Below, piece after piece: positions 17,236-25,113 of a stretch of DNA of 64,000 bases. Source of the stretch: Leisingera aquimarina DSM 24565 (GTDB lineage: Bacteria; Pseudomonadota; Alphaproteobacteria; Rhodobacterales; Rhodobacteraceae); contig NZ_KI421504.1 in the NCBI RefSeq assembly GCF_000473165.1, positions 953,501-1,017,500 on the forward strand, in the 5' to 3' direction. The stretch's first letter is position 1. Each line of letters begins with the position of its first letter. Made by a program: the position numbers and the translations under genes. The notes beneath the pieces are model-generated. The model was not told where the DNA came from. It did no database searches and worked only from the letters and a program-made list of their open reading frames with translations.

Positions 17236-17889
17236 TCAAAACTCCGGCTTCACCCGGAATTTCAGCGACTCGCCGCTGTCCGGGTGTTTGATCCGCAGCT
17301 CCTGGGAATGCAGCATGAGCCTGGGATGCTCCAGTGCTGCACCGCTGGCATAAAGCGGATCGCCCAGGATCGGGTGGCCCAGCGACAGCATATGCACCCG
17401 CAGCTGATGCGTGCGCCCGGTCTTCGGTGTCAGCCGCACCCGTGTGACGCCGTCCTCGTACTTCATCACCCGCCATTCGGTGACGGCGGGTTTGCCGGTC
17501 TCATTGCAGACCATCTGCTTGGGCCGGTTCGGCCAATCCACGATCAGAGGCAGATCCACTGTGCCGCTGCGCGGCTCCAGCCTGCCAGCCACGCGCGCCA
17601 CATAGGCCTTTTTCGCCGTGCGCTTTTCAAACTGCATCGAAAGATGCCGCTGCGCATGCGGGGAGAGGCCGAACACCATCACGCCCGACGTATCCCGGTC
17701 CAGCCGATGAACCAGCAGCGCCTCGGGGAACACCGCCTGAATGCGGGAGATCAGGCAATCGGCCAGATGCGCGCCGCGCCCAGGCACCGATAACAGCCCG
17801 GCAGGCTTGCTTACCGCCAGCAGCTCGGCGTCGTGGTGCAGGATCTCCAGCGGGTCCTGCGGCGGTGTGTATTCGCTTGAAACGGCCAT
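17236..17889 (-). CDS. RluA-family pseudouridine synthase
   Basis: A 217-residue single-domain pseudouridine synthase without an S4 domain, which fits the RluA branch (23S rRNA U746 / tRNA U32 in E. coli). The catalytic motif HRLDRDTSG has Asp64. SKPAGLLSVPG near 28 and TGRTHQLRVHM are further family motifs. The start at 17889 is the Met nearest the conserved core; a longer form would begin at 17949. It ends 8 bases from the convergent XRE-cupin gene. Exact target RNA is uncertain. Confidence 0.87.
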   Translation of the reverse strand: MAVSSEYTPPQDPLEILHHDAELLAVSKPAGLLSVPGRGAHLADCLISRIQAVFPEALLVHRLDRDTSGVMVFGLSPHAQRHLSMQFEKRTAKKAYVARVAGRLEPRSGTVDLPLIVDWPNRPKQMVCNETGKPAVTEWRVMKYEDGVTRVRLTPKTGRTHQLRVHMLSLGHPILGDPLYASGAALEHPRLMLHSQELRIKHPDSGESLKFRVKPEF

Positions 17890-18053
17890 GGCCGCCTGCC
17901 TAGCGCCACTGGCAGGCAGGGGCAAGCGCTGGCCGGTTCCGGCCCCCATCGGGTTTCTCTCCAGGCTTTCCTTCGGGACCTGTCATTTGCTAAATTGACA
18001 CTGTCCCGGCGATCCGGTAACCGGCGCGCCTCACGTACACATGGGGACTAGGC

Positions 18054-18965
18054 ATGGCACGCAAACGCAAAGGGCGCGATATTTCCGGCTGGCTGGTGGT
18101 GGACAAGCCTGCGGGGCTGACCAGTACGGCGGTTGTGAACAAGGTGCGCTGGGCGCTGGATGCCAAGAAGGCAGGCCATGCGGGCACCCTGGACCCTGAG
18201 GCAACCGGTGTTCTGGCCGTGGCGCTGGGCGAGGCAACCAAGACCGTGCCGTATATTACCGACGCGTTGAAGGCCTATACATTCACTGTACGGCTGGGTG
18301 CTGCAACCAATACCGACGATGCCGAGGGCGAGGTGATTGCCGAAAGCGCCGAGCGCCCCACCGACGAGCAGATCAAGGAAGCTCTGCAACCCTTCCTGGG
18401 CGAGATCATGCAGGTGCCGCCCAAGTTCTCAGCGGTGAAGATCGACGGTCAGCGTGCCTATAAACTGGCTCGTGACGGCGAAGAGGTGGAGCTTTCTGCC
18501 CGCCCGCTGTGGGTCGAAGAACTGATCCTGCTGGACCGTCCTGACGAAGACCATGTGGTGCTGGAGATGACCTGCGGCAAAGGCGGATATGTGCGCTCAA
18601 TCGCCCGCGATCTGGGTGCGGCCCTGGGGTGCCACGGCCATGTGAAGCAGTTGCGGCGGATCTGGTCCGGTCCCTTTGATGCCGAAGACGGCATTTCGCT
18701 GGAGCTGGTGGATGAGCTAGCGAAATCCACTGATCTGGACCGGTATCTGCGGCCTCTGGAAGAAGGGCTTGCCGACCTGCCCGAGCTGAAATGCACCCCG
18801 CAGGGTGCGGTGCGCTTGCGCAACGGCAACCCGGGCATGGTGATGGCCGCAGATGTGGAATACGGCGATGAGGCCTGGGCCTCGCTGGACGGACAGGCGG
18901 TGGCTGTGGGGATCTACAAGGCTGGTGAATTGCACCCAAGCCGGGTGTTTGTGCAGCCGGAATGA
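18054..18965 (+). CDS. truB: tRNA pseudouridine(55) synthase TruB
   Basis: Makes the universal pseudouridine 55 in the T-loop of tRNAs. 303 residues. [12 protein letters not shown] holds the catalytic Asp47. [14 protein letters not shown] near the N-terminus and [12 protein letters not shown] near 180 are family motifs. The C-terminal PUA-like part is present. In many bacteria truB stands just before rpsO. Here a 355-base intergenic region, a DUF1643 gene and an RTX gene lie between truB and rpsO. A 6-bp hairpin GCAGCC/GGCTGC (18973-18990) follows the stop. Confidence 0.96.
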   Translation: MARKRKGRDISGWLVVDKPAGLTSTAVVNKVRWALDAKKAGHAGTLDPEATGVLAVALGEATKTVPYITDALKAYTFTVRLGAATNTDDAEGEVIAESAERPTDEQIKEALQPFLGEIMQVPPKFSAVKIDGQRAYKLARDGEEVELSARPLWVEELILLDRPDEDHVVLEMTCGKGGYVRSIARDLGAALGCHGHVKQLRRIWSGPFDAEDGISLELVDELAKSTDLDRYLRPLEEGLADLPELKCTPQGAVRLRNGNPGMVMAADVEYGDEAWASLDGQAVAVGIYKAGELHPSRVFVQPE

Positions 18966-19320
18966 TCTGCCTGCAGCCGGTCCAGGCTGCTGAGCTGTCA
19001 GCCACAAGGGCAATTTAACAGGTCAGTAGTTTTGACTGAATGTTTCGCGCGCGAAACATTGGGCCAGGATTTCTGACCTATTTCTCTTATGATTGAGTTT
19101 GTACGTGTGCCTATCCGCACCTAGGACGAGACCGGCTGCCGCAAAGCCAAATCCTAGCAGCAGCAACAATTCCATGAATAAACTGTCCGAATGAAGTGCG
19201 TCACCAACAACTAATACGTATTGTGGCGTCCGAAAATTCACTTAGGGGTGTATTCAGGGTTGATCTTGAAACTTGGGCAGTAAGCTTGGATAGTCAAAAA
19301 AGCCCTGCTACAGACGGCTG
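18966..19320. other. AT-richer intergenic region with no supported gene
   Basis: 355 bases between truB and the DUF1643 gene, visibly richer in A/T than the flanks. It holds a small hairpin just after truB and the large nested palindrome listed separately. A 72-codon GTG frame on the minus strand lacks a ribosome site and I do not call it a gene. Confidence 0.6.
19017..19082. repeat. Nested palindrome: 22-bp perfect core with symmetric outer arms
   Basis: The core at 19039-19060 is AATGTTTCGCG followed by its exact reverse complement. Outer arms AACAGGTCAG (19017-19026) and CTGACCTATT (19073-19082) pair in 9 of 10 positions and are centred exactly on the same axis, 26 bases each side. Function is unknown. 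It looks like a protein-binding site and not a terminator, since no T-run follows. Confidence 0.8.
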
Positions 19321-19833
19321 ATGATCACCCGCAGCCACACCAAGGGCGATGCGCCCTCAACCGCCGTCTATTCCGATTGCGAAACCTACCGCTACAGCCT
19401 GTCCCGGGTTTGGGATCCTGCCGGGCCGCGGGTGATGTTTGTGATGCTGAACCCGTCAACCGCAACTGAAGTGCAGAACGATCCGACCATTGAACGCTGC
19501 GAGCGCCGCGCGCGGGCATTGGGGTTCGGCGGTTTCCGGGCCACCAATATCTTTGCCTGCCGGGTCACCGATCCGCGCGGGATGCGGCAGCTGGAAGAAC
19601 CAGAAGGCCCAGGCAACATGGCGGCCATTTTGAACGGCATGGATTGGGCTGACATGGTAATCTGCGCCTGGGGCACCCACGGTGAGCATCGCGGGCAAGG
19701 GTCCCGGGTTGCCACGGCGCTGCGCGCAACCGGAAAGCCGCTGCACCACCTCGGTCTCAGCAAGGCTGGCCATCCGAAGCATCCGCTTTACATCGCCTAC
19801 TCCCAGCCACCAGAGCTTTGGCAGCAGCTTTAG
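19321..19833 (+). CDS. DUF1643 family protein
   Basis: A 170-residue protein of unknown function. The family signature is clear: RVMFVMLNPSTATEVQNDPTIERCERRA near residues 38-65, then ATNIFACRVTDP and VICAWGTHG near 120. The single-domain length is normal. These proteins are widespread and often found with phage or accessory genes, but no role is established. It stands alone with no close operon partner, downstream of the palindromic region. No signal peptide or membrane segment is visible. Confidence 0.88.
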   Translation: MITRSHTKGDAPSTAVYSDCETYRYSLSRVWDPAGPRVMFVMLNPSTATEVQNDPTIERCERRARALGFGGFRATNIFACRVTDPRGMRQLEEPEGPGNMAAILNGMDWADMVICAWGTHGEHRGQGSRVATALRATGKPLHHLGLSKAGHPKHPLYIAYSQPPELWQQL

Positions 19834-19942
19834 CGGGCTCTTCGGTGGTTGTTAACTGATGTTCCTCATTTGTTTTGCATTTACAATCATCGCGTGTAAT
19901 CGTGAAAGCGGGTTATGAGTATTTATTGAGGTTGAGCGGGCA

Positions 19943-20926
19943 ATGTTGTGGCTGGCAAGTGTTCTGGGCCTTGTTGCGGTGGGCAGCGCGGTCCTGGTTG
20001 ATACCGAAACCCCGGATGGGGAGGGGACGGCCTTCGGCCCCGATCAGGAGGCTGGCACCGGCGGGGATGGGCTGGATGGAGGGTTTATCGAGCCGGAAGG
20101 CAGAACCGTAACCGGTACAGATGAAAATGACGTCATCACGGGAACCGGGGCGGCTGACAGCCTTAGCGGCGGGGATGGCGATGACCAGCTTGGCGGGTAC
20201 AGCGGTCATGACTGGATAGACGGGGGCCAGGGCAGTGATGTTCTGCGCGGCAATAGCGGCGATGACAGCCTGTCCGGCGGCAAAGGCCAGGACCTGCTGC
20301 ACGGCGAAGACGGTTCTGACTCGCTGGAAGGAGATGCCGGAGAGGACAGTCTTTTTGGGCATTTCGGGGATGACACGCTTCAGGGCGGCGGCGGTGCGGA
20401 TCTGCTGCATGGCGGCCAAGGGCAGGACTGGCTGGAGGGCGGTGAAGGCCGGGACACACTGCACGGCAATGACAGCGACGACAGCCTTGCGGGCGGCGGC
20501 GGCGGCGACGCGCTGTTTGGCGGTTATGGAAATGATGTGGTGTCCGGTGCCGGGGACGGCACGGATCGGGACTATGTCAATGGCGGTGCCGGTGATGACA
20601 CACTGATTGCCGGTGCAGGGGATGTGCTGACCGGCGGTGCCGGCGCAGATCAGTTCATGGCAGGCAACTGGACCGGGACCGAGGATGCGGTGCAGCTGAT
20701 GGATTTTGATTCGGACGAAGACACGCTGGTGCTTGTTTGGGATTTCGAAGACGGTGAAGAGCCTGCCGTGGAGCTGCAGCAAAACCCTGAAGCAGAGGAC
20801 GAACAGGTTATCCTTGTCGACGGCGAGCCTGCCTTGCGGGTTACCGGAGCCAGCGGGCTGACTGCGGCGGATCTGGTGCTGACCGATCCGGCCTCAGCCG
20901 CTGCAACCGGGTTGCTGCCGCAGTAG
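19943..20926 (+). CDS. RTX calcium-binding repeat protein
   Basis: A 327-residue acidic protein. The first 20 residues are hydrophobic ([18 protein letters not shown]), acting as an anchor or signal. Residues about 55-225 hold roughly a dozen glycine/aspartate-rich nonapeptides of the GGxGxDxLx type, which fold as a calcium-loaded parallel beta-roll. A non-repeat C-terminal domain ends at ATGLLPQ. RTX proteins of this kind are normally exported by a type I system, but no exporter gene is nearby. There is no recognisable enzymatic domain, so toxin or protease activity should not be assumed. GAGCGGGC precedes the start. Confidence 0.85.
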   Translation: MLWLASVLGLVAVGSAVLVDTETPDGEGTAFGPDQEAGTGGDGLDGGFIEPEGRTVTGTDENDVITGTGAADSLSGGDGDDQLGGYSGHDWIDGGQGSDVLRGNSGDDSLSGGKGQDLLHGEDGSDSLEGDAGEDSLFGHFGDDTLQGGGGADLLHGGQGQDWLEGGEGRDTLHGNDSDDSLAGGGGGDALFGGYGNDVVSGAGDGTDRDYVNGGAGDDTLIAGAGDVLTGGAGADQFMAGNWTGTEDAVQLMDFDSDEDTLVLVWDFEDGEEPAVELQQNPEAEDEQVILVDGEPALRVTGASGLTAADLVLTDPASAAATGLLPQ

Positions 20927-20959
20927 GCCCGCGCGGTTCCACCGGCTGGCAGTTAATCT

Positions 20960-20988
20960 TTGCCTTTACCATGGAAACATCATATACG
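20960..20988 (+). promoter_or_regulatory. Sigma-70-type promoter of rpsO
   Basis: TTGCCT (20960-20965) and TATACG (20983-20988) with a 17-base spacer. A start near 20995 would give a leader of about 90 bases before rpsO. Confidence 0.6.
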
Positions 20989-21086
20989 CCCGCATCTGCT
21001 GCGATTCTGCAGCGGATTTCTCCATGGGCCTGTGCTGGACGACATCCCGGCCTGAGCCATCCACTCTAACCTTTAAGGAGACCCCG

Positions 21087-21356
21087 ATGTCGATCACTGC
21101 AGAAGAAAAAAACCGCCTGATGAAAGAATTCGCAACCAAGGACGGCGACACCGGTTCGCCGGAAGTCCAGGTTGCAATCCTGACCTCGCGCATCAACACC
21201 CTGACTGAGCACTTCAAGACCCACAAGAAGGACAACCACGGCCGCCGTGGCCTTCTGAAGATGGTTGCTCAGCGCCGCAAGCTGCTGGATTACACCAAAG
21301 GCAAGGACGTGTCCCGTTACCAGGACCTGATCAAGCGCCTGGGTATCCGCCGCTAA
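21087..21356 (+). CDS. rpsO: 30S ribosomal protein S15
   Basis: An 89-residue primary 16S rRNA-binding protein of the small subunit platform. Family landmarks are [32 protein letters not shown] and HRKDNHGR-like [22 protein letters not shown]. The start is set by AAGGAG at 21075-21080. It has its own promoter and terminator and is not followed by pnp, which is the usual bacterial order. Confidence 0.97.
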   Translation: MSITAEEKNRLMKEFATKDGDTGSPEVQVAILTSRINTLTEHFKTHKKDNHGRRGLLKMVAQRRKLLDYTKGKDVSRYQDLIKRLGIRR

Positions 21357-21380
21357 TCCGCGCTTATCCCGGATTTCTAC

Positions 21381-21412
21381 GCCCGTTCCGAAAGGAGCGG
21401 GCGTTTTCTTTT
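21381..21412 (+). terminator. Rho-independent terminator of rpsO
   Basis: Stem GCCCGTTCC (21381-21389) / GGAGCGGGC (21394-21402) with one G-T pair, GAAA tetraloop, then GTTTTCTTTT. It begins 25 bases after the stop. Confidence 0.92.
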
Positions 21413-21529
21413 GCTCACAAGCCCTGTCTTGGGCCTGGGACGCCGGCAGGGCCGAATAGAAAACGCCGCCCCGATGGAGCGGCGCTGTATATCTTGATCA
21501 GAAGCGGGAAAGCCCTGGGGCCCTGTGCC

Positions 21530-23866
21530 TTATTCGCCGTAGGGCACCCAGATGTTCTTAATCTCGGTGGCTTCCTGTAGGAACCGTTTGCTGTGGTCCT
21601 GCGTCCAGTCGGTGGCGGTACGGTTGTTGACCCAGGTCCGTTTTAGATTGCCCGCCGATGCGGCTTCGATCGCCGCCGACAGATCGGTGGAGGAAAAGCT
21701 CCAGACCGCATCCACGTTCAAATGCGAGGCCAGCGGTTTTGCCAGCTCGGCGTGGCTGCCGGTCAGGATGTTGACCACGCCTGCGGGCACGTCTGATGTC
21801 TCCAAAACCTGATAAAAATCAGTGGCCGCCAGCGGGAAGGGTTCGGAGGCCGCGAGCACCACCCGGTTGCCCATGGCAATGGCCGGCGCCATTGCCGAGA
21901 CCAGACCCAGAAGCGGTGCCTCATCGGCGCAAAGCGCGCCAATCACACTGGCGGGTTCCTTCATTGCCAGCGCCACGCCGCGGATCGGTACACCGTGGAC
22001 CTGGCCGTCGTATTTGTCGGCCCATGCAGCTGCAGTGAACAGGCGCTGGATCGAGGCCTCGATCTCTGCCGCGCCGCTCTTCTTGCCGGTCATTGCATCG
22101 ATGCGGGCGGCAAACTCCGCGGCTCGGGCTGAGAGGTTCTCGCCAATATAGTATAGGATCTGTGCCCGCAGATGGCCGGTGGTCTTGGACCATTTTCCGG
22201 CACTGGCGGCGGCTTCAACTGCGTTGCGGACGTCCTTGCGGTTGGCAAGGCCGACGTGGCCCAGCAGCGCGCCGGACTTGCCATAGACCGCTCGGGAGTA
22301 ACCGCTGTCGGGGCGGGTCTGCTTGCCGCCGACATACATCTTGGCAGTACGGTCCAGCGGGTCCGCCGGGGCGCCATTGCCCTCAAATGCTTCCACTTTG
22401 GTCAGCGGTTTCGCCTTGGCTTTTGACCGGGTGTATGCCGCCAAGCCTTCCCAACCGCCCTCGCGGCCAAAGCCGCTTTCGCGCACGCCGCCAAAACCCG
22501 CAGCGGCGTCGAACATGTTGGTACCGTTGATCCAGACAACGCCGGCCGCCAGTTTCGGCGCAACGCCGAGCGCCAGGTTTACGTTCTCGGTCCAAAGCGT
22601 CGCAGCAAGGCCGTAGCGGGTATTGTTGGCCAGCTCCACCGCTTCTTCCGGAGTGCGGAAGGTGCAGGAGACCAGCACCGGACCAAAGATCTCTTCCTGC
22701 ATCAGCGGATCGGCAGGCGACAGGCCTTCAATCAGCGTCGGCGGGTAGAAACAGCCGCCTGCGGGCATCTGCACCTGGGCCTGGTGCATGGTACCTGCCA
22801 GGTTGGAGGCGACCATGCTGGAAATAGTGTCCAACTGCACCGGATCGACTACGGCGCCCACGTCGATGCACTTGTCCAACGGGTTGCCGATACGCAAGCC
22901 GTCCATTCTGACCTTTAGTTTGGTGTGGAACCGCCCGGCAATGCCTTCCTGCACCAGCAGGCGCGAGCCTGCGCAACAAACCTGGCCCTGGTTGAACCAG
23001 ATCGCATCGACCAGACCCTCGATAGCTGAATCAATATCAGCATCGTCAAAAACGATGTAAGGGGACTTGCCGCCCAGCTCCAGCGTCAGCGTCTTGCCGC
23101 TGCCTGCGGTGGCTTCGCGGATCCGGCGGCCAACAGAGGTGGAGCCGGTGAAGGCAATCTTGTCTACATCCGCTGCAGTGATCATTTCGCCCGCGGCGCC
23201 ATCGCCAGTGACGATGTTGACAACACCCTTAGGCAGACCCGCCTGATGGCAGATGTCGGCAAACAAAAGCGCTGTGAGCGAGGTGTATTCCGCAGGCTTC
23301 AGCACCACCGTGTTGCCCATCGCAATGGCAGGCGCGATCTTCCAGGCCAGCATCAAGAGCGGGAAATTCCACGGTATGATCTGGCCGCAGACGCCCAGGG
23401 CTTCGGCGTCCGGCAGTTCGCTTTCCATCAGCTGAGCCATGCCGGCGTGGTAGTAGAAATGCCGCTGGGCCAGCGGGATGTCGATGTCGCGGGATTCGCG
23501 GATCGGCTTTCCGTTGTCCAGCGTTTCAAGCACTGCAAACAGGCGCGCGTGTTTCTGCAACAGCCGGGCAATGGCATAGAGGTACGTGGCGCGGCCTGCG
23601 CCCCCGAGACCGGCCCAGCTGCCCTGCGCCTTGCGTGCGGCTTCAACCGCAGCATCCACATCCGCCTGCGTGGCCTGAGTCAGCGTCGCCAGCACTTCGC
23701 CGGTGGCCGGGTTTTTACTGTCGAATCCATCGCCTGGGACGGTGAATTCGCCATTGATGAAATGGCCAAAGCGGCTGCCCTGATCAACCAGCCAGGCCAG
23801 TGCCTCGGCTGCGCTTTCGGGGGCGGGGCCGTATTCCATGGTGTCGAAAATCTCTTTGATGGTCAT
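21530..23866 (-). CDS. ALDH16-type double-domain aldehyde dehydrogenase
   Basis: A 778-residue protein, about 1.6 times a normal ALDH. The N-terminal unit (to about residue 490) is a complete dehydrogenase with IIPWNFP, FTGSTSVG, LELGGKSP and the catalytic Cys297 in NQGQVCCAGSR. A second ALDH-like unit follows (about 515-778), with AMAPAIAMGNRVVLAASE but no catalytic Cys or Glu motif. This matches the ALDH16 family, in which a pseudo-enzyme domain is fused to an active one. It lies 11 bases after deoC, so it may oxidise the acetaldehyde released by DeoC; that role is inferred. Confidence 0.88.
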   Translation of the reverse strand: MTIKEIFDTMEYGPAPESAAEALAWLVDQGSRFGHFINGEFTVPGDGFDSKNPATGEVLATLTQATQADVDAAVEAARKAQGSWAGLGGAGRATYLYAIARLLQKHARLFAVLETLDNGKPIRESRDIDIPLAQRHFYYHAGMAQLMESELPDAEALGVCGQIIPWNFPLLMLAWKIAPAIAMGNTVVLKPAEYTSLTALLFADICHQAGLPKGVVNIVTGDGAAGEMITAADVDKIAFTGSTSVGRRIREATAGSGKTLTLELGGKSPYIVFDDADIDSAIEGLVDAIWFNQGQVCCAGSRLLVQEGIAGRFHTKLKVRMDGLRIGNPLDKCIDVGAVVDPVQLDTISSMVASNLAGTMHQAQVQMPAGGCFYPPTLIEGLSPADPLMQEEIFGPVLVSCTFRTPEEAVELANNTRYGLAATLWTENVNLALGVAPKLAAGVVWINGTNMFDAAAGFGGVRESGFGREGGWEGLAAYTRSKAKAKPLTKVEAFEGNGAPADPLDRTAKMYVGGKQTRPDSGYSRAVYGKSGALLGHVGLANRKDVRNAVEAAASAGKWSKTTGHLRAQILYYIGENLSARAAEFAARIDAMTGKKSGAAEIEASIQRLFTAAAWADKYDGQVHGVPIRGVALAMKEPASVIGALCADEAPLLGLVSAMAPAIAMGNRVVLAASEPFPLAATDFYQVLETSDVPAGVVNILTGSHAELAKPLASHLNVDAVWSFSSTDLSAAIEAASAGNLKRTWVNNRTATDWTQDHSKRFLQEATEIKNIWVPYGE

Positions 23867-23877
23867 GTGTTCAGCCC

Positions 23878-24867
23878 TCAGCCCATGGAATGGCGGTAGC
23901 CGGCGGAGTATGCCCCGGTGACATGGTGTTCCAGCTGACGCTCGATATCGCCCAGCAGTGACGAGGCGCCAAAGCGGAACAGATCGGGCTGCAGCCAGCG
24001 GTCGCCCAGTTCGTCCTTCATCAGCGCCAGATAGACGAGTGCATCCTTGGCCTTGGAGATACCGCCAGCGGGCTTGTAGCCGACCCGATAGCCGGTGCGG
24101 TCGTAATAGTCGCGGATCGCCCGGATCATCACCAGGCTGACAGGCAGGGTGGCGTTGACGCTTTCTTTGCCGGTGGAGGTCTTGATGAAATCGGCCCCTG
24201 CCATCATGCAGATCAGCGAGGCGCGCGCCACATTGCGCAAGCTGCCCAGCTCGCCGGTTGCGAGGATCGCCTTCACATGAGCATCCCCGCAGGCCTTGCG
24301 AAAGGCTTTCATCTCGTCATACAGCGCCTGCCAGTTGCCGGTCAGCACGTGGCGGCGCGATATCACGATGTCGATTTCCTCAGCGCCTGCCTTGACGCTT
24401 TCCTCAATCTCCGCCAGCCGCAGGTGGAAGGGCGACAGGCCGGCCGGGAAGCCGGTGGAAACTGCGGCAACCGGAATGCCGGTGCCTTCCAGCGCTTTGA
24501 CGGCGGTGGGGATCATGTCGTGATAGACGCAGACCGCCCCGGTGGTGAGGCTCTCCATCCCCAAAGTGCGCAGAACGCCAGGGCTGACCGGCTGGCGGGC
24601 CTTGGCGCACAGACGGCGGACACGGCCCTCGGTGTCGTCACCGGAGAGCGTGGTGAGGTCAATGAGGCTGATGGCCTTCAGCAGCCAGGCAGCCTGATGG
24701 TCTTTCTTCACGCTGCGGCGGCCCGGCAGGGTGGCGCAGCGGCGTTCGATGGCCGATGTATTGGCCTGCACGGCGGCGACCCAGTCCAGGTCCAGCGCGA
24801 TGCCCGGATTGCGCGGTTCGGCCAGCTGCGGCAGCTGCGCGCTTCGTTCAGCGATTTGGCTTTCCAT
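23878..24867 (-). CDS. deoC: Deoxyribose-phosphate aldolase
   Basis: Splits 2-deoxyribose-5-phosphate into glyceraldehyde-3-phosphate and acetaldehyde in nucleoside catabolism. 329 residues, the longer form common in some proteobacteria. The Schiff-base Lys229 lies in ADFIKTSTGK. DLTTLSGDDT and GYKPAGGI are further active-site motifs. The start at 24867 (MESQIAERS) is preceded by AGGAC, and a 19-bp palindrome sits 23 bases upstream. It forms an operon with the ALDH16-type gene. Confidence 0.92.
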   Translation of the reverse strand: MESQIAERSAQLPQLAEPRNPGIALDLDWVAAVQANTSAIERRCATLPGRRSVKKDHQAAWLLKAISLIDLTTLSGDDTEGRVRRLCAKARQPVSPGVLRTLGMESLTTGAVCVYHDMIPTAVKALEGTGIPVAAVSTGFPAGLSPFHLRLAEIEESVKAGAEEIDIVISRRHVLTGNWQALYDEMKAFRKACGDAHVKAILATGELGSLRNVARASLICMMAGADFIKTSTGKESVNATLPVSLVMIRAIRDYYDRTGYRVGYKPAGGISKAKDALVYLALMKDELGDRWLQPDLFRFGASSLLGDIERQLEHHVTGAYSAGYRHSMG

Positions 24868-24889
24868 TCGGGGAGTCCTCAGCAGAGTT

Positions 24890-24908
24890 CCGTGCGAAAT
24901 TCGCACGG
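24890..24908. promoter_or_regulatory. Palindromic operator candidate upstream of deoC
   Basis: Perfect 9-bp arms CCGTGCGAA / TTCGCACGG around one central base, ending 23 bases before the deoC start. A second, weaker inverted repeat TTGGC / GCCAA lies at 24919-24936. The position fits a repressor site for the deoC-ALDH16 operon; the regulator is not in this window. Confidence 0.6.
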
Positions 24909-25113
24909 GTGCGGCATATTGGCAAGCAAACGCCAAGGGGACGAGCAGGTTTTTTGACTGAATGGACAAAAAATATGTGAAATTGCCGGAATGCACACTC
25001 CGTGAACTGGAATGAACGGGGGCATCTGGTAAGAATTCGTCTTTTACGCTTCTTGTGGGCAAGCTCCGCGCATTCCAGTGGCAGAATCGTCCTTACATGC
25101 TAAATTTAGCGGT

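Noticed and set aside
19039..19060. The 22-bp palindrome as a classical chromosomal parS site.
   Set aside because: The centre reads GCGCGC where the known consensus has ACGT, so spacing and core differ. I kept it as a finding without naming it parS.
19023..19241. A 72-codon GTG-start minus frame with a hydrophobic segment between truB and the DUF1643 gene.
   Set aside because: There is no ribosome site, and the frame runs through the 22-bp palindrome; a chance frame in an AT-richer gap is more likely.
24277..24957. A 226-codon plus-strand frame across deoC.
   Set aside because: It mirrors the codons of deoC and has no domain or translation signal.
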